Shown here in pieces: positions 29,292 through 41,024 of a DNA stretch of 64,000 nucleotides. The notes below the pieces were generated by a model. It made no database searches. It was not told the DNA's origin and worked only from the letters and a program-made list of their open reading frames with translations. The position numbers and the translations under genes were made by a program. Origin of the DNA: an uncultured Alteromonadaceae bacterium (lineage in GTDB: Bacteria; Pseudomonadota; Gammaproteobacteria; Enterobacterales; Alteromonadaceae); assembly GCA_947503265.1 (NCBI GenBank), contig CANNDC010000004.1:186001-250000 (forward strand), written 5' to 3'. How positions within the stretch are numbered: the stretch's first letter is position 1; each line of letters starts with the position of its first letter.

Positions 29292-30461
29292 ATGCTTGAA
29301 TTGTTGTTTCTTCTTCTACCCGTTGCAGCTGGATACGGCTATGTAATGGGCCGCAATAGTGTTCGCCAAGCACAACGAAAACAATCTAGTATTTTGTCGC
29401 GACATTATTATAAAGGTCTGAATTTTCTACTTTCCGATCAACCGGATAAAGCCGTTGATACATTAATTAAAATGATGAATGTTGACAGCGATACGGTGGA
29501 AACCCATATTGCCATGGGTAATTTTTTCCGGCATCGAGGAGAACTGGATAGGGCTATACGTGTTCATCAAAATCTGGTTAGTAATCAAGTGTTGTCCGAA
29601 AGCCAAAATCAGCAAGCGCTGCGAGAGTTGGGACGAGATTATATGCTGGCAGGATTCTTGGAACGCGCAGAAAATGCGTTTTTAAAACTATTAGATAGCG
29701 ACAAACATTTACTTGATGCGCAAAAACAATTATTTAGCATCTACCAAACTACCAAAGAATGGGACCGCGCAATAGAGTTGGGCGAAAAAATGATGGAATG
29801 TCATGGAGACAGTGATGAACTGTGTAACCGTATATCCCATTTTTATTGTGAGCAAGCGCTCAAATTACTTAAATCATCAGAATTCGACAAAGCTGAAGTG
29901 AGTTTGCAAAAAGCCATCTCAGCAGATGAACATGCAGTCAGACCTTGGCTTATTTCTGGTGATTTAGCTATCAAGCAAGAAAAATATCAATTAGCAATTG
30001 ATTATCTAAAGGAAGTTCCCGTCAGAGATATTACCTGGTTTAGTGAAGCTGTTCCTTTGCTGGAAGTGTGTGCTGAAAAGCTTGGATACGATGGGCAACT
30101 AGAAGAAATTCTAGAAAAGTACTGGCAACAATGTGCGACATCCTATTTAGCCAAAGTAAAATTGCTTGCGAAAAAGCAAAATACACAAGTAGCAGAGGAA
30201 GTGTTATTCGAGCAGCTAAAGAAAACACCCACCATGAAAGGGTTTAAGACACTGATGGGCTTTTTCCTCGAAGACGAAGTGGATGAGAAAACAAAAGAGA
30301 GCTTGTCCATGGTCAAAGGGCTGGTTGAAGAGCAAATTAAGATGCGACCCAAATATCGTTGCACCAGCTGTGGCTTCGCTGGTCGTCAAATTCATTGGTT
30401 ATGCCCCTCGTGCAAAAAATGGGGAGTGGTAAAACCAATCAAAGGGTTAGATGGAGAATAG
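29292..30461 (+). CDS. lapB: Lipopolysaccharide assembly protein B (LapB/YciM)
   Basis: LapB is a membrane-anchored TPR protein that delivers LpxC to FtsH for degradation. The 389-residue product has an N-terminal hydrophobic anchor (residues 2-18), about nine TPR repeats between residues 35 and 330, and a C-terminal rubredoxin-like metal site with Cys357, Cys360, Cys371 and Cys374. All match the family. It lies between lapA and pyrF as in Escherichia. Confidence 0.95.
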   Translation: MLELLFLLLPVAAGYGYVMGRNSVRQAQRKQSSILSRHYYKGLNFLLSDQPDKAVDTLIKMMNVDSDTVETHIAMGNFFRHRGELDRAIRVHQNLVSNQVLSESQNQQALRELGRDYMLAGFLERAENAFLKLLDSDKHLLDAQKQLFSIYQTTKEWDRAIELGEKMMECHGDSDELCNRISHFYCEQALKLLKSSEFDKAEVSLQKAISADEHAVRPWLISGDLAIKQEKYQLAIDYLKEVPVRDITWFSEAVPLLEVCAEKLGYDGQLEEILEKYWQQCATSYLAKVKLLAKKQNTQVAEEVLFEQLKKTPTMKGFKTLMGFFLEDEVDEKTKESLSMVKGLVEEQIKMRPKYRCTSCGFAGRQIHWLCPSCKKWGVVKPIKGLDGE

Positions 30462-30467
30462 TAGTAA

Positions 30468-31199
30468 ATGCAAGACCCGAAATTAGATGGTTCAACTGTG
30501 CCAGATCCTAAAGTCATAGTCGCTTTGGATTTTGACAACAAACTACAAGCATTAAATTTTGTATCTCAGTTAGACAATAGCCAGTGCCGCTTAAAAATAG
30601 GCAAAGAAATGTTCACCTATTTTGGTCCTGAACTAGTCAAAGAGTTGGTAAAACGTAAGTTTGATGTCTTTTTAGATTTGAAATTCCATGATATCCCCAA
30701 TACAGTTGGCAAGGCTTGCTTAGCAGCGGCGGATATCGGTGTGTGGATGATGAATGTTCATGCTTCTGGTGGCCCGATCATGATGGAAAATGCCATTAGA
30801 CAACTTGAGACTTTTGGTTCTGACCGTCCTAAACTCATTGCAGTTACCGTATTAACCAGTATGGACCAAGCACAACTATCATCAATTGGAATCAAAGAGT
30901 CTCCACAGGAGCAGGTTTTAAACCTTGCTAATTTAACTCAAAAAAGTGGATTGGATGGCGTCGTTTGCTCTGCACAAGAAGCGTTGTTACTGCGTCAGAA
31001 TTTTGATTCTGATTTCTTGTTAGTAACGCCGGGTATTCGACCAGTGGGAGCAGAGCAGGGTGATCAAAAGCGCATCATGACACCGCCTGATGCCATGCAA
31101 GCTGGCGTAAGTTACATGGTGATTGGACGACCAATCACCAAAGCGGACAACCCGCTAGAAGCACTCATTAACATTAATGCTTCCATCGCGGGTTTATAG
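30468..31199 (+). CDS. pyrF: Orotidine 5'-phosphate decarboxylase
   Basis: PyrF makes UMP from OMP. The 243-residue TIM barrel has VALDFDNK at the N-terminus, the catalytic Lys/Asp network in [13 protein letters not shown], and the phosphate-binding loop VTPGIRP followed by VIGRPITKA. It follows lapB by six bases. Its stop is three bases from the end of the convergent ald gene, with no terminator between. Confidence 0.96.
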   Translation: MQDPKLDGSTVPDPKVIVALDFDNKLQALNFVSQLDNSQCRLKIGKEMFTYFGPELVKELVKRKFDVFLDLKFHDIPNTVGKACLAAADIGVWMMNVHASGGPIMMENAIRQLETFGSDRPKLIAVTVLTSMDQAQLSSIGIKESPQEQVLNLANLTQKSGLDGVVCSAQEALLLRQNFDSDFLLVTPGIRPVGAEQGDQKRIMTPPDAMQAGVSYMVIGRPITKADNPLEALININASIAGL

Positions 31200-31202
31200 C
31201 CG

Positions 31203-32333
31203 TTATAGCTCTAGGGCGACTTTTGCATCTAGGTATTCAAGATTGAGCTCGTCTCCTAATGCATCTACTACCGCTTTATAAGTCACCTTGCCTTTGTGCA
31301 CGTTTAAGCCATTACGTAAATGTGCATCATCTAGCATAGCCTGTTTAACACCTTTGTTAGCCAAAGCTAATCCGAAAGGCAAGGTAGCATTGTTAAGCGC
31401 CATAGTGGATGTTCTGGCAACGCCTCCTGGCATGTTTGCAACGCAATAATGAACAACCCCATCGACAATATAGACAGGATCTTGGTGAGTTGTCGCTTTC
31501 GACGTTGCAAAACAACCACCTTGATCAATAGCAACGTCAACCACCACTGAACCTTCTTTCATATCAGCAATGTGTTGTCTAGTGAGCAGTTTTGGTGCCG
31601 CGGCGCCGGGAATTAATACCGCGCCAACCACCAGATCAGCTTTAGATGAATAATATTCGATAGCGTCCACTGTGGAATAAACAGTTTTAAGCTGATTTGC
31701 AAAAATATCATCCAATTCACGCAAGCGAGTTAAGGAGCGGTCTAAAATAGTCACGTCTGCTCCCAATCCAATAGCCATTTTTGCTGCATTGGTTCCTACA
31801 ACACCGCCACCGATTACCAATACTTTCCCTGGAGCCACTCCAGGCACACCGCCGAGGAGTGTGCCGCTACCACCGTGCGCCTTTTCTAAGAAATGTGCAC
31901 CTGCTTGTACCGACATTCTACCCGCTACTTCACTCATTGGTGCAAGTAGAGGAAGCCCATTGCGATGGTCAGTAACTGTTTCATAGGCGATACAAGTGGC
32001 ACCAGATTCTACCAATAGTTGGGTTTGTGTTGGATCCGGGGCTAAATGCAAATAGGTGTACAGAATTTGACCTTCGCGAAGCATTTTGCATTCGTTTGGT
32101 TGAGGCTCCTTTACTTTCACAATCATTTCAGCTTGTGCAAATATATCTTCAGCACTCGGGTTAATGCTCGCACCTGCGGCTATATACTGTTCGTTATCGA
32201 AGCCAATTGCAGCACCCGCATTGTCTTCAACCATCACTTCATGGCCAAAAGTAACAAACTCTTTTACTGCCGCCGGCGTCAAACCAACGCGATATTCGTG
32301 ATTTTTTATTTCTTTAGGTACACCAATTAACAT
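31203..32333 (-). CDS. ald: Alanine dehydrogenase
   Basis: Ald interconverts L-alanine and pyruvate with NAD. The 376-residue product starts [17 protein letters not shown] (substrate-binding Arg15), has KVKEPQPNE with the pyruvate-contacting lysine, the catalytic histidine in [10 protein letters not shown], and the Rossmann loop [15 protein letters not shown]. The conserved [11 protein letters not shown] block confirms alanine dehydrogenase rather than transhydrogenase alpha. It is divergent from lrp, which suggests Lrp control, known for ald in other bacteria. Confidence 0.95.
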   Translation of the reverse strand: MLIGVPKEIKNHEYRVGLTPAAVKEFVTFGHEVMVEDNAGAAIGFDNEQYIAAGASINPSAEDIFAQAEMIVKVKEPQPNECKMLREGQILYTYLHLAPDPTQTQLLVESGATCIAYETVTDHRNGLPLLAPMSEVAGRMSVQAGAHFLEKAHGGSGTLLGGVPGVAPGKVLVIGGGVVGTNAAKMAIGLGADVTILDRSLTRLRELDDIFANQLKTVYSTVDAIEYYSSKADLVVGAVLIPGAAAPKLLTRQHIADMKEGSVVVDVAIDQGGCFATSKATTHQDPVYIVDGVVHYCVANMPGGVARTSTMALNNATLPFGLALANKGVKQAMLDDAHLRNGLNVHKGKVTYKAVVDALGDELNLEYLDAKVALEL

Positions 32334-32379
32334 TTCGAAGCCCTTATATTCGATTGAATGTAAAAAGCTAGTATAGGTG

Positions 32380-32401
32380 AGAATTTGAAAATATTAATTC
32401 T
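32380..32401. promoter_or_regulatory. Candidate Lrp operator between ald and lrp
   Basis: An inverted repeat AGAATT-(10)-AATTCT lies in the 105-bp spacer between the divergent genes. It loosely resembles the AT-rich palindromic Lrp consensus. A TATAAT at 32423-32428 may be the lrp -10 hexamer. Position between a probable target gene and its regulator supports the idea, but AT-rich palindromes arise easily by chance. Confidence 0.4.
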
Positions 32402-32438
32402 GTATTTTTATTAAGCGTGGAATATAATGCTGTAACTA

Positions 32439-32948
32439 ATGGATAATGCGGTATTAAATATGCTAGTAAAAACTCCCAAACACCTCGATAGAATTGACCG
32501 AAACATATTAATAGAACTACAAAAAAATGGAAAATTATCTAATGTTGATTTATCGAAGCAAGTCGGGCTTAGTCCTAGCCCTTGTCTAGAAAGGGTTAAA
32601 CGACTAGAGCAACAAGGGTATATCAAAGGCTATCATGCGATCTTAGATCCCAATTTGTTGGGCGCTGCGATGTTAGTCTTCGTTGAAATTACGTTAAGCA
32701 AAACTTCTGTTGATATTTTTGAAGAGTTTTCTGCTGCGGTGAGAATTCATGATGATATACAAGAATGCCATTTGGTATCTGGAAATTTTGATTTTTTACT
32801 CAAAGCCAGAGTCGCGGATATGTCAAGCTATAGAAAGCTGCTTGGGGATACATTGTTGCGTTTACCTGGGGTAAGTGAGTCCAGAACCTATGTAGTAATG
32901 GAAGAAGTGAAGCACACTGGTCAATTAAGAATCAACCTGCGTTCTTAA
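32439..32948 (+). CDS. lrp: Leucine-responsive regulatory protein Lrp
   Basis: Lrp is a global regulator of amino acid metabolism. The product (169 residues from 32439, 162 from the ATG at 32460) has the HTH in LSKQVGLSPSPCLERVKRL, then the RAM/AsnC ligand domain with ECHLVSGNFDFLLKARV and LPGVSESRTYVVMEE, almost identical to enterobacterial Lrp. The shorter start matches Escherichia length better and leaves more leader after the TATAAT at 32423. It is upstream of ftsK, as in Escherichia. Confidence 0.94.
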   Translation: MDNAVLNMLVKTPKHLDRIDRNILIELQKNGKLSNVDLSKQVGLSPSPCLERVKRLEQQGYIKGYHAILDPNLLGAAMLVFVEITLSKTSVDIFEEFSAAVRIHDDIQECHLVSGNFDFLLKARVADMSSYRKLLGDTLLRLPGVSESRTYVVMEEVKHTGQLRINLRS

Positions 32949-33063
32949 TCCTTAAAAACGCAATGATAAAGGCGCTGTTAACTAGGATTTTCAGTTGCTG
33001 ACTGGTAAGGTAGAGGGCTAAAGAAAGTGATAAAAACAACAACGAAAAATAGACATTAAAGTT

Positions 33064-35490
33064 ATGGCGCGTTTATCGGGGATTCAAAGAATAATGGAAG
33101 TGGGCATGATTATTTCAGGCGCATTTGCATTCTTTACACTATTAGCACTTGCTTCATTTCATGAGGCCGACCCTAGCTGGAGTCAGGCTGGGCTTCAATC
33201 TAATGTGAAAAACTGGGTTGGCCCAATTGGCGCGTGGTTTGCTGATATCTTATTCTTTGGTTTTGGTCGTTTCGCTTATGTAGTCCCATTTTTAATTGCA
33301 TTTTTAGGCTGGTTCTTTTTTCAGCAGGCCAAGAGCCTGGTCCAAATCGACTATCTCACCATTGGCCTCAGAATAATTGGCACAATTCTGTTCGTCATTG
33401 GTATGACAGGCGTATTGAGCATCAACTTTGATGATATATTTTACTTTTCGGCCGGGGGAATGGTCGGGGATGTTATTAGTAGCGCTTTGATACCCTACTT
33501 TAGTATTGCTGGCACAATTTTATTGCTACTTTCTTTCTTGCTGACTGGGGTTACCTTGGTCTCGGGAGTGTCTTGGTTAACTGTAATTGACAAAATTGGC
33601 CAGTTTAGCATCGCTTCAGTTATTGCAACTTATCGTGCACCAAAGCTTATAAAACAAAGTCCAATCGCGCGTTTAGCTTTTAAGCCAAAAGAAGAATCGG
33701 CAGCAGATACTGCCAGAAACACCCCAATATCTCTTGGCAATAAAGCTGAAAGTGATAATTTTGCAAACTCACCTCCGCCTGATACGCGGCATTTTGGAAT
33801 TCCTGATGAAGTCTTCTCAGACCAAGATGAAGATGTGCCGGATGAAAAGCCTAGTATTTTATCCGTTGCGGAATTAAAACGTAAAATTTCAGGCACTAAA
33901 ACTGACAAGAAAGCGAAACAGCCAAAAGCTAAAGTAGAGCCCACTGTCATAACACCTCAAGATAAACCCGAATCCAAAGATATTGATGAATCTCTTGGCC
34001 CTATGCCTTCTTTTGAACTTCTTGATAGAGCAGATAAAGTACTAAACCCTATCTCACAGGAAGAATTGGATGGCATATCTCGGTTAGTCGAAGAAAAGTT
34101 GGCTGATTTCAATATTGAAGCCCGCGTAGTGGGAGTTTATCCGGGACCGGTTATCACGAGGTTTGAACTTGATCTAGCTCCTGGGGTGAAAGTTAGCCGT
34201 ATTTCAGGATTATCCAAAGACTTAGCCAGAGCCATGTCGGCATTATCAGTGCGGGTCGTTGAAGTTATACCGGGTAAATCAGTTATTGGACTCGAATTGC
34301 CAAATAAAAATCGTGAAATGGTGCGATTGAGTGAAGTTATTGAGTGTGATGTGTTTCAAAAGAATGATTCTCCGCTAACCATGGTGCTTGGAGCGGATAT
34401 TTCGGGTAAACCTGTGGTCGTAGATTTAGGTAAAATGCCCCATTTACTTGTAGCGGGAACCACTGGTTCGGGAAAATCAGTTGGCGTAAACGTGATGATT
34501 TTAAGTTTGCTCTACAAGTCATCACCTGAAGATGTTCGTATGATCATGATTGATCCTAAGATGCTTGAACTTTCTGTTTATGAGGGCATTCCTCATCTGT
34601 TGGCTGAAGTTGTCACAGACATGAAAGAAGCAGCTAATGCATTAAGATGGTGTGTTGGTGAGATGGAGCGTCGGTATCGCTTGATGTCTGCGCTAGGCGT
34701 CAGGAACCTTAAAGGCTACAACGCAAAAGTTCGCAAAGCCATCGAAGAAGGGCAACCTATCAAAGATCCATTATGGCAATTTGAAGAAAGTATGGAAACT
34801 ATAGCGCCAGACTTAGAAAAACTGCCCAGCATCGTTGTTGTAGTGGATGAATTTGCTGACATGATGATGATTGTGGGCAAAAAAGTAGAAGAACTCATTG
34901 CGAGAATTGCACAAAAGGCTAGGGCAGCTGGCATTCATCTAGTGTTAGCAACACAGCGTCCTTCGGTTGATGTTATTACAGGCTTAATCAAAGCGAATAT
35001 TCCCACGCGAATCGCGTTCCAAGTATCTTCGAAAATAGACTCTAGAACCATTCTTGACCAACAAGGTGCGGAAGCCTTGTTAGGCATGGGAGATATGCTG
35101 TATTTGCCGCCTGGTACTGGTGTTCCTACACGAGTTCACGGTGCTTTTGTTGATGACCATGAAGTTCATGCAGTAGTAGCCGATTGGAAAAAGCGTGGCG
35201 AACCCGAATATATCGACGAAATTCTTAATGGCGATGCTAGTGCTGAAACCTTGTTACCTGGCGAGCAACCAGAGGGAGGTGATCAAGAATATGATGCGTT
35301 TTACGATGAAGCTGTATCTTTTGTTACAGAATCTAGACGTGCCTCTGTGTCAAGTGTGCAGCGGAAATTCAGAATTGGTTACAATAGAGCAGCCAGATTA
35401 GTGGAACAAATGGAACTCAGTGGCGTCGTAAGTGCAGCAGGCCATAACGGCACAAGAGAGGTATTAGCTCCTCCACCACCTAAGGGATAG
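33064..35490 (+). CDS. ftsK: DNA translocase FtsK
   Basis: FtsK pumps chromosomal DNA toward dif at the closing septum and activates XerCD. The 808-residue protein has four to five N-terminal membrane helices (within residues 10-185), a short, charged linker (about 200-330, much shorter than in Escherichia), then the motor with Walker A GTTGSGKS at 465-472 and Walker [12 protein letters not shown]. The C-terminal winged-helix gamma domain, which reads KOPS, includes [22 protein letters not shown]. lolA starts four bases later. Confidence 0.96.
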   Translation: MARLSGIQRIMEVGMIISGAFAFFTLLALASFHEADPSWSQAGLQSNVKNWVGPIGAWFADILFFGFGRFAYVVPFLIAFLGWFFFQQAKSLVQIDYLTIGLRIIGTILFVIGMTGVLSINFDDIFYFSAGGMVGDVISSALIPYFSIAGTILLLLSFLLTGVTLVSGVSWLTVIDKIGQFSIASVIATYRAPKLIKQSPIARLAFKPKEESAADTARNTPISLGNKAESDNFANSPPPDTRHFGIPDEVFSDQDEDVPDEKPSILSVAELKRKISGTKTDKKAKQPKAKVEPTVITPQDKPESKDIDESLGPMPSFELLDRADKVLNPISQEELDGISRLVEEKLADFNIEARVVGVYPGPVITRFELDLAPGVKVSRISGLSKDLARAMSALSVRVVEVIPGKSVIGLELPNKNREMVRLSEVIECDVFQKNDSPLTMVLGADISGKPVVVDLGKMPHLLVAGTTGSGKSVGVNVMILSLLYKSSPEDVRMIMIDPKMLELSVYEGIPHLLAEVVTDMKEAANALRWCVGEMERRYRLMSALGVRNLKGYNAKVRKAIEEGQPIKDPLWQFEESMETIAPDLEKLPSIVVVVDEFADMMMIVGKKVEELIARIAQKARAAGIHLVLATQRPSVDVITGLIKANIPTRIAFQVSSKIDSRTILDQQGAEALLGMGDMLYLPPGTGVPTRVHGAFVDDHEVHAVVADWKKRGEPEYIDEILNGDASAETLLPGEQPEGGDQEYDAFYDEAVSFVTESRRASVSSVQRKFRIGYNRAARLVEQMELSGVVSAAGHNGTREVLAPPPPKG

Positions 35491-35494
35491 TAGT

Positions 35495-36211
35495 TTGAAT
35501 CGAATTAGTTTAAAAAATTCTCGTTTAAAAAAAATGTCACTTGCAACACTGCTTTTAGTCAGTACATTTTCTTCAATAGGCTTAAATGTTGCGTTTGCTG
35601 AGGAAGTGAATAGCAATATTGATCAAGCAAAAATTTCCTTGCAACAAGACAAAGCCGCAGTCGAGCTTAAAGCTATACTGTCCAAGTTGAAAACATTTTC
35701 AGCTAGCTTCGAGCAAGTCGTTACGGATGCTCAGAAAGAAGTGTTGCAGGAGGCCAGTGGTGAACTTATTCTGAAACAACCTCATTTCATGTTGTGGCGA
35801 GTGGATGAACCAGATGAGAATTTATTGGTGGCAGATGGTCAAACCTTGTGGTTTATGGATCCTTTTGTGGAGCAAGTCGTCGCTAGCAATCAGTCAGATT
35901 CGGTGGCAAATAATCCTATTATTCTTTTAACTGACACAAGTAACGAGACGTGGAAGCAATTTGTGGTCAACAAGAATAATTCTAGCTACAGTGTCACGAC
36001 TAAAAACCCGCAAACTCAGGTAACCAAACTTGTCTTAACGTTTAAAGATAGCAAGTTGATGTCTTTAACGTTAGTTGATCGACAAAAACAAAACAGTACG
36101 TTGAATTTTTCCAACGTTAAACAGAATCAACCAATTGCAGATTCTGTCTTTGAGTTCTCGATTCCTGAAGGATATGACTTGGATGATCAACGAGAGATGA
36201 CACAAAATTAA
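35495..36211 (+). CDS. lolA: Outer-membrane lipoprotein carrier LolA
   Basis: LolA shuttles lipoproteins across the periplasm from LolCDE to LolB. The 238-residue product has a signal peptide ending near NVAFAEE and the LolA core, including [29 protein letters not shown] and [12 protein letters not shown]. The start appears to be TTG at 35495, four bases after the ftsK stop and after AAGGGA; the ATG at 35534 also leaves an intact signal peptide but has a poor ribosome-binding site. Its stop overlaps the rarA start. Confidence 0.93.
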   Translation: MNRISLKNSRLKKMSLATLLLVSTFSSIGLNVAFAEEVNSNIDQAKISLQQDKAAVELKAILSKLKTFSASFEQVVTDAQKEVLQEASGELILKQPHFMLWRVDEPDENLLVADGQTLWFMDPFVEQVVASNQSDSVANNPIILLTDTSNETWKQFVVNKNNSSYSVTTKNPQTQVTKLVLTFKDSKLMSLTLVDRQKQNSTLNFSNVKQNQPIADSVFEFSIPEGYDLDDQREMTQN

Positions 36212-37536
36212 TGAATTTAGATTTTGGCGAAAAGGAAGACTTTGCTCCCTTAGCCGCCAAGATGCGGCCTCGGAAAATTGACGATTATTTTGGTCAAGAA
36301 CATATAGTCGGTGAAGGGAAGCCGCTCAGAAAGGCGATTGAAAGTGGTCATACTCATTCCATGATTTTATGGGGACCACCTGGAACAGGCAAAACCACAT
36401 TAGCCGAACTCATTGCCAGCCATTGTGATGCACATATCGAACGTATCTCAGCTGTGACCTCGGGTGTCAAAGAAATTCGAACTGCTATTGAAGTAGCTAA
36501 ACAACAAGCCGCAATGCGTGCAAAACGCACTGTACTTTTCGTCGATGAAGTCCACCGGTTCAACAAGAGTCAACAAGATGCTTTTTTGCCGTTTATTGAA
36601 GACGGCACGGTAATTTTTATTGGTGCAACAACGGAAAACCCCTCCTTTGAACTTAATGGTGCATTATTGTCCCGAGCTCGTGTGTACGTATTACAGCTTC
36701 TCAGTGTTGAAGAACTTGACGGTGTTTTATCTTGCGCCTTATCTGATAAGCAGCGCGGGCTAGGAAATTTATCGCTCTCAATAGATCAGGATGCAAGAAA
36801 GCGTTTGCTCGATTTGGCCGGTGGTGATGCCAGAAGGCTACTTAATTATATAGAATTGTGTGCCGATTTCTCCTCAGAGGGTAAAATTGATTTGCAAACA
36901 TTGGGGCAGGCTGTGGGGGACAAGGTGGCTTCCTTTGATAAAGGAGGCGATCAATTTTATGACATGCTTTCAGCATTTCATAAATCTGTGAGAGGTTCTT
37001 CTCCAGATGGTGCTTTATATTGGTATGCGAGAATGCTCTGCGCAGGCAGTGAAGCCTTAGTTATTGCTAGACGTTTACTGGCAATAGCTACTGAAGACAT
37101 CGGCAATGCTGATCCTAGAGCGATGCAAGTTTGCCTAAATGCTTGGGATATCTATCATCGTGTTGGACCAGCAGAGGGTGAAAGAGCTATTGCACAAGCA
37201 ACGCTTTATTGTGCAAGTGCAGCAAAAAGTAATGCTGTCTATTCCGCGTTTAAATCCGCTGTTGTTGATGCAAAGGATCTACCTGATTATCCCGTACCTC
37301 ATCACCTCAGGAATGCGCCAACCAAACTCATGAAAGACATGGGGTATGGCGAAGAATACCGCTATGCACACAATGAACCAGGGGCGTTTGCTGCGGGCGA
37401 GAGCTATTTACCACCAGAATTGGTGGATAAATCTTATTATCAGCCAGTTGAACGTGGATTGGAGAAACAAATTAAAGCAAAATTAGAGTATCTGGCAGAC
37501 TTAAATGCCAATTCTGAAATGAGAAGAGTGAAATAA
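36211..37536 (+). CDS. rarA: Replication-associated recombination protein RarA
   Basis: RarA (MgsA) is an AAA+ ATPase of the clamp-loader clade that acts at stalled forks and binds SSB. The 441-residue product has [21 protein letters not shown] at its start, the P-loop GPPGTGKTT (about residue 53), Walker [10 protein letters not shown], and the C-terminal tetramerisation region with DIGNADPRA. It overlaps lolA by one base (TAATG), so the ftsK-lolA-rarA-crcB-serS run is tightly packed. Confidence 0.95.
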   Translation: MNLDFGEKEDFAPLAAKMRPRKIDDYFGQEHIVGEGKPLRKAIESGHTHSMILWGPPGTGKTTLAELIASHCDAHIERISAVTSGVKEIRTAIEVAKQQAAMRAKRTVLFVDEVHRFNKSQQDAFLPFIEDGTVIFIGATTENPSFELNGALLSRARVYVLQLLSVEELDGVLSCALSDKQRGLGNLSLSIDQDARKRLLDLAGGDARRLLNYIELCADFSSEGKIDLQTLGQAVGDKVASFDKGGDQFYDMLSAFHKSVRGSSPDGALYWYARMLCAGSEALVIARRLLAIATEDIGNADPRAMQVCLNAWDIYHRVGPAEGERAIAQATLYCASAAKSNAVYSAFKSAVVDAKDLPDYPVPHHLRNAPTKLMKDMGYGEEYRYAHNEPGAFAAGESYLPPELVDKSYYQPVERGLEKQIKAKLEYLADLNANSEMRRVK

Positions 37537-37538
37537 AC

Positions 37539-37922
37539 ATGCAAAGTAGTGCAATAATTTATGTGTATATTGCCATGGGTGGAGCAAGTGGGGCGTGTTT
37601 ACGTTTTTTTCTTACGCAAATGACAGTGCAATGGTTTGGTAAAGGCTTCCCTTTTGGTACACTGCTGGTCAATATAGTTGGGTCTTTTAGTTTAGGTTTA
37701 TTATATTCGCTTATCGACCAAGGTCAGATGAATGCGGTGCCTTGGCGTTCTATGCTTGGTGTCGGTTTTCTTGGCGCCCTCACAACATTCTCTACGTTTT
37801 CAGTGGATACGCTAACGCTGATGCAACAAGGGTTGTGGCTAAAAAGTGTCATCAACATAGTATTAAATATTACCTGCTGCCTGTTTGCAGCTTGGTTAGG
37901 AATGCAATTGGTAAAAGGTTAA
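37539..37922 (+). CDS. crcB: Fluoride channel CrcB/Fluc
   Basis: CrcB is a small dual-topology fluoride exporter. The 127-residue product has four hydrophobic helices and the family motifs GGASGACLRFFLT, FGTLLVNIVGSF (pore Asn) and GFLGALTTFSTFS (the phenylalanine-box region). It sits two bases after rarA and ten before serS. No fluoride riboswitch was seen; as it is within an operon none is expected. Confidence 0.94.
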   Translation: MQSSAIIYVYIAMGGASGACLRFFLTQMTVQWFGKGFPFGTLLVNIVGSFSLGLLYSLIDQGQMNAVPWRSMLGVGFLGALTTFSTFSVDTLTLMQQGLWLKSVINIVLNITCCLFAAWLGMQLVKG

Positions 37923-37932
37923 GAAACAATAG

Positions 37933-39231
<1,299 letters not shown>

Positions 39232-39360
39232 TTCGAATTAAAATGAGAGAGTTCTAGCAGCTATTTTTCTCAATTTCTTTTCCGTATCAGTGCGTTAAAT
39301 TCGTTTGCAATAGGCCAGCTCTTGACGCACAAATTTGCCTTGTACTAGAAAAAATTGCCA

Positions 39361-39458
39361 GCTAGAACCTAACATGAAGTTAAACTATGTAATTCAACTA
39401 TGTAATTCAACTATGTAATTCAAATTGTTAGCTAATTTCTTATCCAGATTTTCAGGTT
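39361..39458. repeat. Dispersed intergenic repeat, copy 2, with three 13-bp tandem units
   Basis: The second copy of the repeat at 513-596, again between convergent genes (serS and tusE). GCTAGAAC starts the shared part and TTCAGGTT ends it. The unit AACTATGTAATTC occurs three times in perfect tandem at 39383-39421, against one unit in copy 1; outside the extra 26 bp the two copies are about 85% alike by my alignment. The left inverted terminus seen in copy 1 is not preserved here. The rest of the 294-bp spacer shows no gene. Confidence 0.82.
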
Positions 39459-39525
39459 AGACTTTAATGACAATTAAATCAGATTTTAGCTGAGAAAACG
39501 CAAAGGTTGAAAAAACGTAAAATGC

Positions 39526-39864
39526 TTATAAACACTTGGCAGGTTTAGGTAGGCCAGCAATTTTTGTGGCTTGCTTAGCTGGTCCTTTGGGGAATAGCCG
39601 GTGCAAATATCGACTATTCCCTTTTTCAGGTCCAAATTTAGCTGCCATGGCTTTTACAAGGGCTCTAATTGCTGGACTTGTATTAAATTCTAGATAAAAC
39701 TCTCTAACAAATCGAACGACTTCCCAACGGCTCTCATCAAGCTCAATATTTTCTGAGGCAGCCAGTAATGGGGCGAGTTCAACAGTCCAGTCATCAACAT
39801 TTAGTAGGTATCCGGCTTTGTCGGTTTCCAATCGCTTGTTATCAAACTCGATAAAGTAATCCAT
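39526..39864 (-). CDS. tusE: TusE, DsrC-family sulfur-relay protein
   Basis: TusE accepts persulfide from TusBCD and passes it to MnmA for 2-thiouridine at tRNA wobble positions. The 112-residue product is a DsrC-fold protein with [36 protein letters not shown], and the catalytic penultimate cysteine in KPAKCL at the C-terminus. In Escherichia tusE is separate from tusBCD; here it is 13 bp after tusB, so the whole relay is one operon. Confidence 0.93.
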   Translation of the reverse strand: MDYFIEFDNKRLETDKAGYLLNVDDWTVELAPLLAASENIELDESRWEVVRFVREFYLEFNTSPAIRALVKAMAAKFGPEKGNSRYLHRLFPKGPAKQATKIAGLPKPAKCL

Positions 39865-39877
39865 TCTTAATGCATCC

Positions 39878-40165
39878 TTACCACGACACTACGCTGTCAT
39901 ATTCTAAGGTTAAAGCAACTAAGTCAGGGTAATCTAGGGTTTTGATTCCAGCATTTTCCATTACAAGGCCTCTGGCATGCAGATCGGGCTCTAATACATA
40001 AATTTGTTTAGTTAATCGTTGTATGGATTCTAGTAAGTCGGAATGTTTAATTGTATAGACAGCATCTTCGGTTAAGACAACCCCATCAATTGGGGACACG
40101 CGTTTTAAACCGTCAATAATTGTTGAGTTGGAAAATGGACTGGTATTGAATTTATGTAAAATCAT
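39878..40165 (-). CDS. tusB: TusB, sulfurtransferase complex subunit
   Basis: The 95-residue product belongs to the DsrH/TusB family: [11 protein letters not shown] at the N-terminus and a C-terminal ending in DSVVSW, typical of the family. With TusC and TusD it forms the heterohexamer that carries sulfur from TusA. It has no cysteine, so it is structural rather than catalytic. It starts three bases after tusC ends. Confidence 0.85.
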   Translation of the reverse strand: MILHKFNTSPFSNSTIIDGLKRVSPIDGVVLTEDAVYTIKHSDLLESIQRLTKQIYVLEPDLHARGLVMENAGIKTLDYPDLVALTLEYDSVVSW

Positions 40166-40168
40166 CAG

Positions 40169-40522
40169 TTATCCAAACCTCAATAGCGTGTCACATTCTG
40201 AAAGAAGTGTCCGTAACTCTGAGTCAGAAACTAGTGTAGATTCAATGCATAGCGCCTCGTAGCTAAGATTTCTTAGCGTTAAACTTTCAGCACAAACATA
40301 GATATTTTCCACATCGTAGAAGCCTAACGCAGCAAATGTTTTAGGGAAATTTTTGTGTTCAATTTGTTCTGGCGTTTGCTTTTCAATCAATTGAAACACA
40401 CCATCATCAACAAAAAATAAACTAATATCTTGTGCAAAATTCGATGCGGCTAAGACAAAGTCTAGTGATTCTTGACCAGACTGGTTGCCGTAAGGAGAAC
40501 TGCTATTAATCACACCAATCAA
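40169..40522 (-). CDS. tusC: TusC, sulfurtransferase complex subunit
   Basis: The 117-residue DsrF/TusC-like subunit has the N-terminal NSSPYGNQSGQESLDFVLAA, characteristic of TusC, and a Rossmann-like fold. It overlaps tusD by four bases and precedes tusB. Function is in the TusBCD complex of tRNA 2-thiolation. Confidence 0.9.
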   Translation of the reverse strand: MIGVINSSSPYGNQSGQESLDFVLAASNFAQDISLFFVDDGVFQLIEKQTPEQIEHKNFPKTFAALGFYDVENIYVCAESLTLRNLSYEALCIESTLVSDSELRTLLSECDTLLRFG

Positions 40523-40911
40523 AACTGAATCGTCCGATCTGCTTGATTGATTTGAGTGATTAGCTCACCCAGACCAACGGAAATAAAAGGAGGTTTTAGG
40601 TTGAAGTCTGCAAAGTCTTTGTTTTCACGAACATCCTCTGAACTCAGAATACCTCTACGATTCGCTGCAGTAACACAAACCTGAAGAGGGATTTCAAATT
40701 GTTCCCCTAATGACTGCCACTTTTTCGCCAAATCTAACTCATCGCTTAATACCGATTGGAAAAAACTGCCGTTTAATACGCCTGCTTGATAGAAAAATAC
40801 GCCAGACACGGTATGCCCCGTTTTGATTGCGGCATCAATAAATCGATATGCACTGTACGCACCTTGAGAGTCAAGGGGAGGGGATGTCACTACAATAGAA
40901 AAGCTAGCCAA
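40519..40911 (-). CDS. tusD: TusD, catalytic subunit of the TusBCD complex
   Basis: The 130-residue DsrE/TusD protein carries the active cysteine in QVCVTAANRRGI (residue about 80), which holds the persulfide. N-terminal FSIVVTSPPLDSQGAYSAYRF and VFFYQAGVLN are family blocks. It is first in the tusD-C-B-E operon, separated by 113 bp and a terminator from yccA. Confidence 0.92.
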   Translation of the reverse strand: MASFSIVVTSPPLDSQGAYSAYRFIDAAIKTGHTVSGVFFYQAGVLNGSFFQSVLSDELDLAKKWQSLGEQFEIPLQVCVTAANRRGILSSEDVRENKDFADFNLKPPFISVGLGELITQINQADRTIQF

Positions 40912-40979
40912 AAAGAAATTAACCTCAAAAAATATAAATCTTAAACAAACTTAGTTGCAAAAAGTCTTAGCCTGAAACA

Positions 40980-41008
40980 AAAACACCCCAGCAAAACTGA
41001 GGTGTTTT
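40980..41008 (-). terminator. Bidirectional-looking terminator after yccA
   Basis: Stem AAAACACC/GGTGTTTT with an inner CAG/CTG and AAAA loop. On the minus strand it is followed by a T-rich TTTTTGTTT and lies 17 bp after the yccA stop. It separates yccA from tusDCBE. Confidence 0.88.
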
Positions 41009-41024
41009 ATCATATCAGATAAAC

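Noticed and set aside
39383..39421. Three tandem units considered as a CRISPR or iteron array
   Set aside because: Units are only 13 bp with no spacers, and no cas or rep gene is near; it is a tandem expansion within a dispersed repeat.
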